Under the pieces are notes generated by a model. It saw nothing but the letters and a program-made list of their open reading frames with translations, did no database searches and was not told the DNA's origin. From the NCBI GenBank assembly GCA_964646405.1, contig CAZYDV010000020.1, forward strand, positions 1 to 34,361: a stretch of DNA of 34,361 bases. Reading direction: 5' to 3'. The stretch comes from CAKZSB01 sp964646405. GTDB taxonomy: Bacteria; Pseudomonadota; Gammaproteobacteria; Granulosicoccales; Granulosicoccaceae. The stretch's first letter is position 1, and each line of letters opens with the position of its first letter. The position numbers and the translations under genes are program-made. Shown here in pieces: positions 16,834 to 24,641 of this stretch.

Positions 16834-16846
16834 GGTGTCCGACACC
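16834..16846. promoter_or_regulatory. 13-bp interrupted palindrome in the binding-protein/permease gap
   Basis: GGTGTC and GACACC flank a single C. It lies downstream (on the - strand) of the terminator at 16931-16962 and upstream of the DppB-like start, so it could mark an internal operator. No promoter boxes were recognised beside it. Confidence 0.25.
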
Positions 16847-16930
16847 GTGAGCGGGGCAGCCACTGCGCGCCCCAGAAGCATGGCGCAGATGAATGCAAAC
16901 CGGCTCGGAAAACGGAATAGATTCAGGCAT

Positions 16931-16962
16931 AAAAAAGGCCTGCATGCAAAAGCACGCAGGCC
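16931..16962 (-). terminator. Rho-independent terminator after the binding-protein gene
   Basis: Read on the - strand: GGCCTGC pairs with GCAGGCC, extended by an inner TGC/GCA pair around a TTTT loop, and is followed at once by six T. It is 37 bp after the stop of the substrate-binding protein gene and ahead of the permease genes. The usual effect of such a site is partial termination that keeps the binding protein in excess over the membrane parts. Confidence 0.85.
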
Positions 16963-16998
16963 CGTGGCGATTCGGCCGTTGATCAAGCCAACCGCCCG

Positions 16999-18633
16999 TT
17001 ACGCATCCATCCAGGCAAACTCAGGCCACTCGCAACCACCGAGCTGTCCAAGCGGCACGGTCGGCATGCCTTTGACCTTGTCGTTGATGCCGTCGAGAAT
17101 ATTGACGTGCGCCGGAATGACCATACCGCTGTTCTCGTGCACCAGCGTCTGCATTTCGCAGTACATGGCGTGACGCTTGTCTGGATCGAGTTCCGACAGC
17201 GATGACTTCAACAGTTCGCCCATGCGATCGTTGTTCCAGAACGTGTCGTTCCATGCAGCGCCCGGTGCAAACTGGATGGCAAGCTGCGAGTTGGCGGTCG
17301 GACGCATGTTCCAGGTCACCACATTGAGCGGCTCTTTCATCCAGACCGCACCCCAGTAACCATCGGTCGGCACGCGCTTGACCTGCAGATCAAAGCCGAT
17401 CTTCGCACAGTTGGCCTGCGCCAGCAGACACGCATCGACGACGCCGGCCACAACCGGTGCGGCGAACAGTTCAGCGCTGCTGATACCCGCCTTCTTGAAG
17501 TGAAACTTGGCCTTGTCCGGATCGTACTCTCGCTGCGGCAGCTCACTGCAGAAATCCGCGCCGTGTGCACTCATGATGGGTTGGTCGTTACCGACCGTGC
17601 CGTGCCCTTTCAGAATTTTGGAGACGATGCGCTCGCGATCCTGGATGTACTGCAGGCCCTTGACGAAATCGTCGTTCTCACCGGGTGAGGCATTTTTCAG
17701 CGCACAGATACCCATGTAGAGACCGGCTGGAATAGACGACAGACTCACGCCATCGGTAGCTTCAACCTGACGGATCGCCTTCGGATCGATTTGTGTGGCG
17801 AGCTGAATATCCCCCGACAGCAACGCATTGACGCGGGCAACCGGATCGGTGATCGCTGTAATTTCAATCGCATCGAGGTTGGCACCATCGCGCCAGTAGT
17901 CGGCGTTGCGACTGTGAACCGACTTTACGCCAGGCTCGAACGAATCCATTTTAAACGGACCGGTACCGTTGCCGGCGCCGTCGGTATCAACCTTGATGAT
18001 CTTGCTTTGAAACAGGCCGAGCAGCACCGGCAGATCAGCGTTGGGTGATTCGAGGATGGCTTTGACTTCGTATTCGCCGGTTTTCTTCCATTCCTTGACC
18101 GTGGCCATGATCGACTTGATGACCGACTTTGACGCCTCGCCCTGGTGGCGACGCATACTGTAGACGACGTCATCGGCAGTCAGCGTGGCACCGTCGTGGA
18201 ACTTGACCCCTTTACGGATCTTGAAGGTCCATTCGCTGGCGTCATCATTAGGTAGAAATTCGGTGGCCAGTTCCGGCTGTGGCGCCAGATCGTTACCCAA
18301 CTGTGTGAGGCTGTTGTAGGTCGCCCGACCACGTGTGTAGTCGATGGTGGACGTAAACAGCGCAGGGTCCAGCTGGTCATCCGGCCCGTGCAGGTTGGAC
18401 GACATAATCAAGCTGCCACCTTTCTTGGGTGTCGCCGCCATCGCAGAACCACCGGTGCTCAGAAGATTCTGGGCAGTGGCCAGCGTAATACCGGTCGCCG
18501 CCATCAGCTTGAGTACCGAGCGGCGGGAGTAACCGGTGCGGATTGCCTCCTCAACCAGCTCTTTGTCTTTCTGAGACAGGTCGTTGTAGTGGGTCAACGC
18601 TGGGTTGAAATTCGGATCAACTCGTTTCGACAT
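16999..18633 (-). CDS. ABC transporter substrate-binding protein, peptide/nickel family 5, Tat-exported
   Basis: 544 aa; the ATG at 18633 has a GGAG ribosome site 8 nt upstream. The first 35 residues are polar and are followed by a twin-arginine motif 'SRRSVLKLM' (36-44), a hydrophobic core and a cleavage site after 'SAMA' (about 63-66), so it should be exported folded by Tat. The SBP_bac_5 pattern is present: 'LDPALFTSTIDYTRGRATYNSL', 'WTFKIRKGVKFHDGATLTADDVVYSMRR', 'GTGPFKMDSFEPG' and 'VARVNALLSGDIQLA'. It captures a small peptide or peptide-like ligand in the periplasm for the permeases DppB/DppC-like encoded downstream. The ligand is not predictable. Confidence 0.94.
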   Translation of the reverse strand: MSKRVDPNFNPALTHYNDLSQKDKELVEEAIRTGYSRRSVLKLMAATGITLATAQNLLSTGGSAMAATPKKGGSLIMSSNLHGPDDQLDPALFTSTIDYTRGRATYNSLTQLGNDLAPQPELATEFLPNDDASEWTFKIRKGVKFHDGATLTADDVVYSMRRHQGEASKSVIKSIMATVKEWKKTGEYEVKAILESPNADLPVLLGLFQSKIIKVDTDGAGNGTGPFKMDSFEPGVKSVHSRNADYWRDGANLDAIEITAITDPVARVNALLSGDIQLATQIDPKAIRQVEATDGVSLSSIPAGLYMGICALKNASPGENDDFVKGLQYIQDRERIVSKILKGHGTVGNDQPIMSAHGADFCSELPQREYDPDKAKFHFKKAGISSAELFAAPVVAGVVDACLLAQANCAKIGFDLQVKRVPTDGYWGAVWMKEPLNVVTWNMRPTANSQLAIQFAPGAAWNDTFWNNDRMGELLKSSLSELDPDKRHAMYCEMQTLVHENSGMVIPAHVNILDGINDKVKGMPTVPLGQLGGCEWPEFAWMDA

Positions 18634-19166
18634 TCAGGATCTCCAGTTCAGCATGTGCATTCCGGCGCTTGTTGGCACCGAACTTTTTTATACTGCCTGC
18701 CAGCACCCGACACTTATTTCTGCTCCGTCTGTGGGTGGGCAAGCTTCACAGCCTAATATAACCGGAATCCATCTTGCGGTTCCACTTGCCAGCCGACATT
18801 TTCAATTTATATCCTTATTTTTCAATGGCATAATGAATTCTTCACCCGGTTAGGCCACCAGGATGCAGAACATTGCATGTCGCAATGACGCAAACCTTGC
18901 GCGCCATCGGCAGTCGAGGGCCGCGTTGCGACAGGCACCCACCGCATGCGATCGGCCTCACACTACCGAGCAAGATGTCAACGCAATTTGAATCGGGTAC
19001 TCATCGCGCGACTGCAACCATTGACAACTGGCCGACGCCGACGGGTAGCCTGTTGCTTTCAGTGATACCTCAACATCGGTACACTGGCCGCTCATCCATG
19101 AGAACGTCCCGTCGCGGCAGAACCGCTCTGCTGCATTCATGCACATCAATGCAGGATTAGTCATCA
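18634..19166. other. Divergent intergenic region between two transporter operons
   Basis: 533 bp between the peptide-type binding-protein gene (-) and the ProX-type gene (+). It should hold both promoters. An AT-rich patch lies at about 18790-18840. A consensus TTGACA at 19021-19026 has no good -10 at normal spacing (only TAGCCT 19 bp on). A TATATT with a poor -35 is visible on the - strand near 18760. No gene or RNA recognised. Confidence 0.5.
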
Positions 19167-20123
19167 ATGAAATTTAGAAAACTCGTTGTTGCGGCCGGAA
19201 TAGGCTCCGCACTCGCCTTCGGCTCGATCGCCAAAGCCGCCGACGTCGTCATCGGCGTGCCAAACTGGCCGTCGGTACTCGCCACTGCCCACGTCCTTAA
19301 AGTAGCGATGGAAGAAAACCTCGGTCTTGAAGTCGAATTGCAGAACGGCACTAACCCGGTCGTGTTCGAAGCGATGGATACCGGCGCTATGCACGTACAC
19401 CCGGAAGTCTGGCTGCCCAATCAGTCCAACCTGAATCAGAAATACGTCAGCGACAAAGGCACGGTCCGCCAGAATCCGAATGGCGTCTCTGGTGACCAGG
19501 CGATGTGCGTGACCAAAGGCACCGCCGATCGCACCGGCATCGTTGAGCTGTCTGAGCTCAGCAATCCGGATATGGCCAAGCATTTCGACACCGATGGCGA
19601 TGGCAAGGGCGAGATCTGGATCGGAGCAGCCGGTTGGGCCTCCACCAACGTGGAAAAAATTCGCGCCAAGTCCTATGGCTATGCCGAGACCATGAACCTT
19701 AAAGAAATGGATGAGTCTCTGGCCCTGGCCGAAGTCGACAACGCCGTGGCACAGGACAAAGACATCGTGTTCTTTTGCTACACCCCGCACCACATGTTCG
19801 CGCTGCACGAGCTGGTTATTCTCACCGAGCCGGCCTACGATGACGCCAAGTGGAACGTAATTCAGCCGACCGATGATCCGGAGTGGCTGGAAAAATCCGA
19901 CGCGGGCGTTGCCTGGAACACCGCCAAGCTGCACATCCACTACGCTGCCTCACTGGAAGCCGACCAACCTGAAGCTGCCAAGATGCTGTCGCAGGTTGCA
20001 CTGGATACCAACACCGTTTCCGCAATGACCTACGCGCTGGTGGTGGAAAAACAGGATCCGGCCGATTTTGCAGCCAAATGGGTTGCCGAGAACGGTGACG
20101 TCGTAGACGCCTGGCTGAAGTAA
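19167..20123 (+). CDS. Glycine betaine/quaternary amine-binding periplasmic protein (ProX/OpuAC type)
   Basis: 318 aa with a Sec signal peptide (MKFRKLVVAAGIGSALAFGS, cleavage after 'AKA' at about 24). The OpuAC fold is shown by 'VVIGVPNWPSVLATAHVL' (27-44), 'VELQNGTNPVVFEAMDTGAMHVHPEVW' over 56-82 and 'DIVFFCYTPHHMFALHEL' (199-216). The tryptophans W34, W82, W151 and W157 are candidates for the aromatic cage that binds trimethylammonium groups in this family. A loop D141-x-D143-x-D145-x-x-x-E149 ('DTDGDGKGE') looks like a calcium-binding loop inserted in the fold. Ligand could be glycine betaine, choline, DMSP or TMAO; the sequence alone does not decide. First gene of a ProX-ProV-ProW unit. 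Confidence 0.93.
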   Translation: MKFRKLVVAAGIGSALAFGSIAKAADVVIGVPNWPSVLATAHVLKVAMEENLGLEVELQNGTNPVVFEAMDTGAMHVHPEVWLPNQSNLNQKYVSDKGTVRQNPNGVSGDQAMCVTKGTADRTGIVELSELSNPDMAKHFDTDGDGKGEIWIGAAGWASTNVEKIRAKSYGYAETMNLKEMDESLALAEVDNAVAQDKDIVFFCYTPHHMFALHELVILTEPAYDDAKWNVIQPTDDPEWLEKSDAGVAWNTAKLHIHYAASLEADQPEAAKMLSQVALDTNTVSAMTYALVVEKQDPADFAAKWVAENGDVVDAWLK

Positions 20124-20133
20124 ATCTGTATCC

Positions 20134-20159
20134 GCAGCGGGGGAAGCCTCCCCCGCTGC
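20134..20159 (+). terminator. GC-rich intercistronic hairpin between ProX- and ProV-type genes
   Basis: GCAGCGGGGG and CCCCCGCTGC pair perfectly (10 bp) around an AAGCCT loop, 10 bp after the ProX-type stop. No T-run follows, so it may act less as a terminator than as a 3'-end stabiliser that keeps the binding-protein message abundant relative to the downstream genes. Confidence 0.5.
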
Positions 20160-20198
20160 CGTCCCCCTGCACACCCCACTTGAATCCGGAGATCCTGC

Positions 20199-21248
20199 GT
20201 GAGCGATCCTGTCATCGAATTGCAGAATGTCTGGAAGATTTTCGGCGATCGCGATATTGAGGCCATGCAGGCGATCGAAGCGCGGGGCCTCAGCAAGCCC
20301 GAAGTGCTCGAGGAATTTGGCTGTGTCATCGGCATTGCCGATTGCTCTTTTGACGTTTCGCGTGGTGAAATTTTCTGTGTCATGGGCCTGTCCGGTTCAG
20401 GTAAGTCGACGATGGTGCGCCATCTGAATCGACTGATCGAGCCGACCGCCGGCCGAATCTCCGTACTCGGCAAAGACATGCTGTCATTGCGTGGCGATGG
20501 TCTGCGCGAAATGCGCGCACGCCACATCGGCATGGTCTTTCAACACATGGCGCTACTGCCACACCGCACCGTGCGTGATAATGTCGCGTTTCCGCTGCAA
20601 GTCCGGGGCGAGCCTAAATCACGCCGCTGGGAGATCTCGCAACGCTGTCTGAGCATGGTCAACCTCGATGGCTACGAAGACCGATTTCCGCGCGAACTGT
20701 CCGGCGGCATGCAACAGCGTGTCGGCCTGGCGCGCGCGCTGGCCTCTGATCCGGAGGTGCTGCTAATGGACGAGCCTTTCTCCGCGCTCGATCCGCTGAT
20801 TCGACGGCAGCTGCAGGAGCAATTCATGGCACTGTCTGCCGAGCTGAACAAAACAACCGTATTCATCACCCATGATCTCGACGAGGCCATTCGCATCGGC
20901 CATCGTATTGCGATCATGAAGGACGGTCGCATTGTGCAGATCGGCACGCCGGAACAAATTGTCACCAAACCGGCCGACGACTACGTCCGCGATTTCGTCG
21001 AGGGCATCTCGAAGCTCAAGCTCGTGTTTGCCCATTCGATTATGGAAGACATCAATCACTACCAGGCTCAATCGGCAGACGATCTAACGCTCAGTCCGCG
21101 CGCGCACCATGGTACCGATCTCGATGCGCTGATCGATATCGCCACCACTACCGATCATCCGATCGTCATTCAAAGCGACGAGGGCCAGGACGTCGGCGTG
21201 ATAGACAAAACCACCCTGCTACGGGGAATTCAGGGAGGCAAGGCATGA
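20199..21248 (+). CDS. Glycine betaine/proline-type ABC transporter ATPase (ProV-like)
   Basis: 349 aa with a GTG start at 20199 and a CGGAG ribosome site 8 nt before it. Walker A is GLSGSGKST (63-71), the Q-loop Gln115 is in 'VFQHMALLPHRTV', the signature is 'LSGGMQQRVGLARAL' (167-181) and Walker B is 'VLLMDEP' (187-193). The N-terminal insert 'IEARGLSKPEVLEEFGCVIGIAD' over 26-48 is typical of ProV-class ATPases. After 'YVRDFVEGISKLKLVFAHSIM' only a short, probably incomplete CBS-like tail remains (about 290-349). Such tails sense ionic strength in OpuA/ProV. It couples ATP hydrolysis to import by the permease; the stop overlaps the permease start (ATGA), so the two are translationally coupled. 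Confidence 0.95.
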   Translation: MSDPVIELQNVWKIFGDRDIEAMQAIEARGLSKPEVLEEFGCVIGIADCSFDVSRGEIFCVMGLSGSGKSTMVRHLNRLIEPTAGRISVLGKDMLSLRGDGLREMRARHIGMVFQHMALLPHRTVRDNVAFPLQVRGEPKSRRWEISQRCLSMVNLDGYEDRFPRELSGGMQQRVGLARALASDPEVLLMDEPFSALDPLIRRQLQEQFMALSAELNKTTVFITHDLDEAIRIGHRIAIMKDGRIVQIGTPEQIVTKPADDYVRDFVEGISKLKLVFAHSIMEDINHYQAQSADDLTLSPRAHHGTDLDALIDIATTTDHPIVIQSDEGQDVGVIDKTTLLRGIQGGKA

Positions 21249-22816
21249 GCGAGACTGGCATGGTACCCGAACGCCGCTCACTGGAAGATTCAGTCGGAGA
21301 ATTCACCCGCGAAAACCGCGACTACTACAGCGCCGCATTCGCAAAAATTCAAAGCACCAACGGATGGGTGTTCAGCTGGAACATGATGGCCGCCGTCTTT
21401 GGCCCGCTTTGGGGTGCGCTGCGCGGTCTGTGGGGATTTTTCTGGACCTTCCTGGTACTTGAACTCTTCGCGCTGGTACAGATTGGTCGTGGACTCTGGG
21501 GTGAACTGGGTGCCGACCAACTCGCGCGCTACGAAAAACTGCTGACCAACATCGCCAAACGCGAACAACAGGCCAGAGACCTCGTCGCGGCCGGTCAACC
21601 GGACGAGGCCGAGGCGAAACTGCGCATCGCCGAAAATCTCAAGCGCGTTGCCGCCGGCGCAAAAGAAAAGGCTGACTTCGCAGCGACCGAGGCGACTTCC
21701 ATTTTGCTCACAGGCCTTGGCCTTTTGCTGGTGGTTAAGTTACTGGAGGGCTTCTACGCCAATATCGCCTATGAAAAACAGTATCTGCGATGGCGTGCCA
21801 ACAGCGCCATTCAATCAGGCATTAAACGCGGCAGTGCATTTTTCGGCGCCATACTGCTGATCGCCATCTGGCCACTGACGCTTTTTCGGTTCACCGTCGC
21901 AGATCCCGATAGTAAACTCAGCGCGTTGACTGGCGGCGTGCTGGGCGAATCGCTGCCGATTACACGCTTTCCGATCAACAAAGAGTACTTCGCGGCACTG
22001 GCGAAAAAGGGCGACGCCGGGTTCGATTGGCTGGCGACCAACTTCAGCGATGTATTCAACGGCATCACCGCAGCGATACGCTGGGTGCTCGACGGCCTGG
22101 AGATTATTCTGATCGATACCCCCTGGCCCGTTGTCATGATCGTGATCGTCGTAATGGCCTTTCGACTGGCGGGGTTGCGGGTGGCAATATTCACCGCAGC
22201 GGCACTGCTCTACCTCGCCTTTATGGGTCTTTGGGAAATCTCAATGATCACCGTGGCGCTGATCGGCGCCGGCGCCTTTTTGTGTGTGCTCTTCGGCATA
22301 CCACTGGGGATCTGGTTTGGAAAATCAAAACGCGCCTACTCTATCGCCGAACCCGTGCTGGACTTTATGCAGACCATGCCGGCGTTCGTCTACCTGATTC
22401 CGATTATCGCGTTTTTTGGCACTGGCAAACCACCCGGCGTACTGGCGACCATCATCTTCGCCATGCCGCCGGTGATTCGCCTGACAGCACTGGGCATGCG
22501 TGGCGTACCCGAGGCAACCAAGGAGGCGGCTGTGGCCTTTGGTTGTTCGAAGTGGCAATTGTTGCGCAACGTCGAAATACCACTGGCCATGCCATCGATC
22601 ATGACCGGCATCAACCAGACCATTCTGATGTCGTTGTCGATGGTGGTGATCGCATCGCTGATTGGCGCGGAGGGCCTGGGGGCGTTGATTCTGGAAGCCC
22701 TTCAATACGCCGCGAAGGGACAGGGACTGCTCGGTGGGCTGGCTATTCTATTCTGCGCGATGGTAATCGATCGCATCGCCCAGGGCATGTACCGTAAAAA
22801 GGTGCAGTCGAGCTGA
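21245..22816 (+). CDS. Glycine betaine-type ABC permease (ProW-like) with long N-terminal extension
   Basis: 523 aa; ATG at 21245 overlaps the ProV-like stop by 4 bp. The C-terminal half is a ProW/OpuAB permease: 'GIPLGIWFGKSKRAYSIAEPVLDFMQTMPAFVYLIPIIAFFGTGKPPGV' is the family core, here spanning about 353-401, and the EAA loop is 'EAAVAFGCSKWQLLRNVEIPLAMPS'. The first about 215 residues are extra. 'GWVFSWNMMAAVFGPLWGALRGLWGFFW' over 40-67 resembles the membrane pair of DUF2628-like proteins. A charged, probably coiled-coil stretch (90-147) and two more helices (152-170, 198-215) follow. Ordinary ProW proteins are about 350 aa, so this one carries an added membrane module of unknown use. Its stop abuts the convergent cheB stop with no gap. 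Confidence 0.92.
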   Translation: MSETGMVPERRSLEDSVGEFTRENRDYYSAAFAKIQSTNGWVFSWNMMAAVFGPLWGALRGLWGFFWTFLVLELFALVQIGRGLWGELGADQLARYEKLLTNIAKREQQARDLVAAGQPDEAEAKLRIAENLKRVAAGAKEKADFAATEATSILLTGLGLLLVVKLLEGFYANIAYEKQYLRWRANSAIQSGIKRGSAFFGAILLIAIWPLTLFRFTVADPDSKLSALTGGVLGESLPITRFPINKEYFAALAKKGDAGFDWLATNFSDVFNGITAAIRWVLDGLEIILIDTPWPVVMIVIVVMAFRLAGLRVAIFTAAALLYLAFMGLWEISMITVALIGAGAFLCVLFGIPLGIWFGKSKRAYSIAEPVLDFMQTMPAFVYLIPIIAFFGTGKPPGVLATIIFAMPPVIRLTALGMRGVPEATKEAAVAFGCSKWQLLRNVEIPLAMPSIMTGINQTILMSLSMVVIASLIGAEGLGALILEALQYAAKGQGLLGGLAILFCAMVIDRIAQGMYRKKVQSS

Positions 22817-23902
22817 CTACGCGACCTTTTTAACCGAGAAATGTTCACAGATGTGCGCGGCAATTTCCGACAGCGGCAACACGCTGTCGGCAGCGCCCAA
22901 AGAAACGGCAGTGCCAGGCATGCCCCACACCACGCTGCTGATCTTGTCCTGTGCGATCGTTGGCGAGCCGGTGTGCTGAATGCTCTGCATGCCCCTGGCA
23001 CCATCGCTGCCCATACCGGTGAGTATTACCGCCAAGGCGTTTTTCGGTGCGCACCGGGCGACCGTATCAAACAGCACATCGACTGACGGGCGGTGGCGAT
23101 TGACCGGTTCGTCATCACTCAAACGACACCGATAGAACGCCCCGTCGCGAATTACACGAAGATGCTGTGACCCGGGCGCCAGATAGACGTGACCCTGAAG
23201 TATCTGTTCGTTGTCTGCAGCCTCCTTGACCAGCATCGCACTGTTGTCGTTCAGACGTTTGGCCAGGGCGCTGCTGAACGAGCCCGGAATGTGTTGTACC
23301 ACCACCGTACCCGGCGTGTCCGGCGGCAATTTGCTTAACACCACGTCGAGCGCCTGAGTCCCGCCAGTCGAGGCACCGATCGCGAGCAGTTGATTGGTCT
23401 TGCGAAAATCCGTGACCATCGTCTTTCGTCGTTCCGGCAATTGCCTCAGCGCCGCACGCTGCAACCGCTGCGGATCCACCCTGGCGGCGGCGATCAGTTT
23501 TTCGCATATTTCGTCACCGAACAATGCCAGACCGTCCGCCACATCGATCGCGGGCTTGCACATGAAATCCACAGCGCCCAGTTCCAGAGCCAGCAATGTG
23601 GCTTCGGCCCCTTTACCGGTCAACGACGAGACCATCACCACCGGCATCGGATGCAACCGCATCAGATTCCGCAGAAACTGATGACCATCCATACGCGGCA
23701 TTTCGATATCCAGTGTCAGAATATCCGGTGCCAGTTGCTTGATTTTGTCGCGGGCGATGTAGGGATCCGCCGCGGTGCCTACGACGGTAAGTTGCGGATG
23801 ACGGTTGATCACACGGCTTAGCACCTGTCTGACCACCGCGGAGTCATCCACTACCAGCACCCGAGTCACTCTGGTGATGATCGAATTCAACGTCTGCTGC
23901 AC
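22817..23902 (-). CDS. cheB: Chemotaxis response regulator protein-glutamate methylesterase CheB
   Basis: 361 aa with a GTG start at 23902; the ribosome site is weak, which suggests coupling to the STAS-like gene ending 29 bp before. The receiver domain (about 13-125) has acidic pair Asp19-Asp20, phospho-acceptor Asp65 in 'DILTLDIEMPRMDG' and Lys117 in 'CKP'. The methylesterase domain (about 170-355) has catalytic Ser178 in 'IGASTGGTQAL', His204 in 'VVQHIPGSF' and the aspartate in 'VILTGMGSDGARGM'. It removes methyl groups from receptor glutamates and deamidates glutamines, resetting receptor sensitivity when phosphorylated by CheA. Last gene of the - strand chemosensory operon. Confidence 0.97.
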   Translation of the reverse strand: MQQTLNSIITRVTRVLVVDDSAVVRQVLSRVINRHPQLTVVGTAADPYIARDKIKQLAPDILTLDIEMPRMDGHQFLRNLMRLHPMPVVMVSSLTGKGAEATLLALELGAVDFMCKPAIDVADGLALFGDEICEKLIAAARVDPQRLQRAALRQLPERRKTMVTDFRKTNQLLAIGASTGGTQALDVVLSKLPPDTPGTVVVQHIPGSFSSALAKRLNDNSAMLVKEAADNEQILQGHVYLAPGSQHLRVIRDGAFYRCRLSDDEPVNRHRPSVDVLFDTVARCAPKNALAVILTGMGSDGARGMQSIQHTGSPTIAQDKISSVVWGMPGTAVSLGAADSVLPLSEIAAHICEHFSVKKVA

Positions 23903-23931
23903 TGCCGCTGATGCTCTTTCACTCGATTCGG

Positions 23932-24600
23932 TCAGGCCGCCTGCGGCGCTTGCTCGTCAGCGGCAGTCTCGGACTGACAGAAATCAAATCCGAGAAGCTG
24001 CGCTGTCTCGAGAAATTCATCCGATGCACCGACCCACTCGACACAGGTGTCACCGGCATCCAGTGCGACCAGATGCGCTGCCACAACCTGAATCGATGCA
24101 GTATCGACCAACGCCACACGCGTTGCATCGTATTGCACTTTACTGGCCCCCAGTGTTGCCACCAGTTCGGGTTTCAACGTCATCACTTTCTGAATCCTGA
24201 CATCCGCAGGCAGCGTTATCCCGAATACGCCGTCGGACAACGCCTGCACGCAGTCAGGGTCGTCTTCTTCGTCATCGAGCAACACGACAAACGATCCATC
24301 GCCCGGCGATGCCGTTGCGGCAGCGCTTGTGGCGGGCTCTTCGTCCAACATCACCACGAACGAGCCATCATCTGCAGCCTGTCCCGAATCGCTGGCAGAA
24401 CCCGAATCGTCATCGAGCATCACGACAAAAGATCCGTCTTTACCGGCGGCCGACTCCTCTGCTGCTGGGGCTGCCGGCTCGGCTGTATCCGGCTCGCTCG
24501 CATCGTTGGATGCGGCGTTTTTCACCGGACTCTTGCCTGCGTCTTCAGTCTCGACGGCTGACCGTCCCGCCTTGGCGGTAGATTTCTTTTTCCTGGGCAT
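23932..24600 (-). CDS. Chemosensory-linked protein with three DGSFVVxLD motifs and a STAS-like domain
   Basis: 222 aa; ATG at 24600 with a GAGGGA ribosome site. The N-terminus is basic (MPRKKKSTAKAG), then comes a low-complexity Ala/Ser/Asp/Glu linker. Within it three near-identical motifs DGSFVV(M/L)LD(D/E) start at residues 55, 78 and 101, an exact 23-residue period. A looser relative 'DGVFGITLPAD' at 123 opens the folded C-terminal domain (about 120-207), whose pattern 'ITLPADV..QKVMTLKPELVATLG' and 'VALVDTASIQVVAAHLVAL' fits a STAS (anti-sigma-factor antagonist/MlaB-like) fold. No Ser/Thr phosphosite of SpoIIAA type is obvious beyond 'DTAS' (166-169). It lies between the receptor and cheB genes, so a role in the array or its output is inferred. 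I know no named family with these motifs. Confidence 0.8.
   Translation of the reverse strand: MPRKKKSTAKAGRSAVETEDAGKSPVKNAASNDASEPDTAEPAAPAAEESAAGKDGSFVVMLDDDSGSASDSGQAADDGSFVVMLDEEPATSAAATASPGDGSFVVLLDDEEDDPDCVQALSDGVFGITLPADVRIQKVMTLKPELVATLGASKVQYDATRVALVDTASIQVVAAHLVALDAGDTCVEWVGASDEFLETAQLLGFDFCQSETAADEQAPQAA
24271..24438 (-). repeat. Three 30-bp repeats at 69-bp period coding DGSFVVxLD motifs
   Basis: Units at 24409-24438, 24340-24369 and 24271-24300. Unit 1 and unit 3 differ at 3 of 30 bases. Unit 2 differs from unit 1 at 9 bases, yet the protein is almost unchanged, so selection acts on the peptide and not on the DNA. Confidence 0.85.
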
Positions 24601-24641
24601 GGTCCCTCTCTAACAGACTGTGCAAAGGTTAAATGTGAAAT

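Noticed and set aside
19021..19051. TTGACA as the ProX-operon promoter
   Set aside because: No acceptable -10 box at 16-18 bp; only TAGCCT at 19 bp, so it is listed in the intergenic note and not as a promoter.
24271..24438. Short repeats as a possible CRISPR or tandem-repeat array
   Set aside because: The three units lie in frame within a coding sequence, code the same peptide and diverge at third positions; there are no spacers of CRISPR type.
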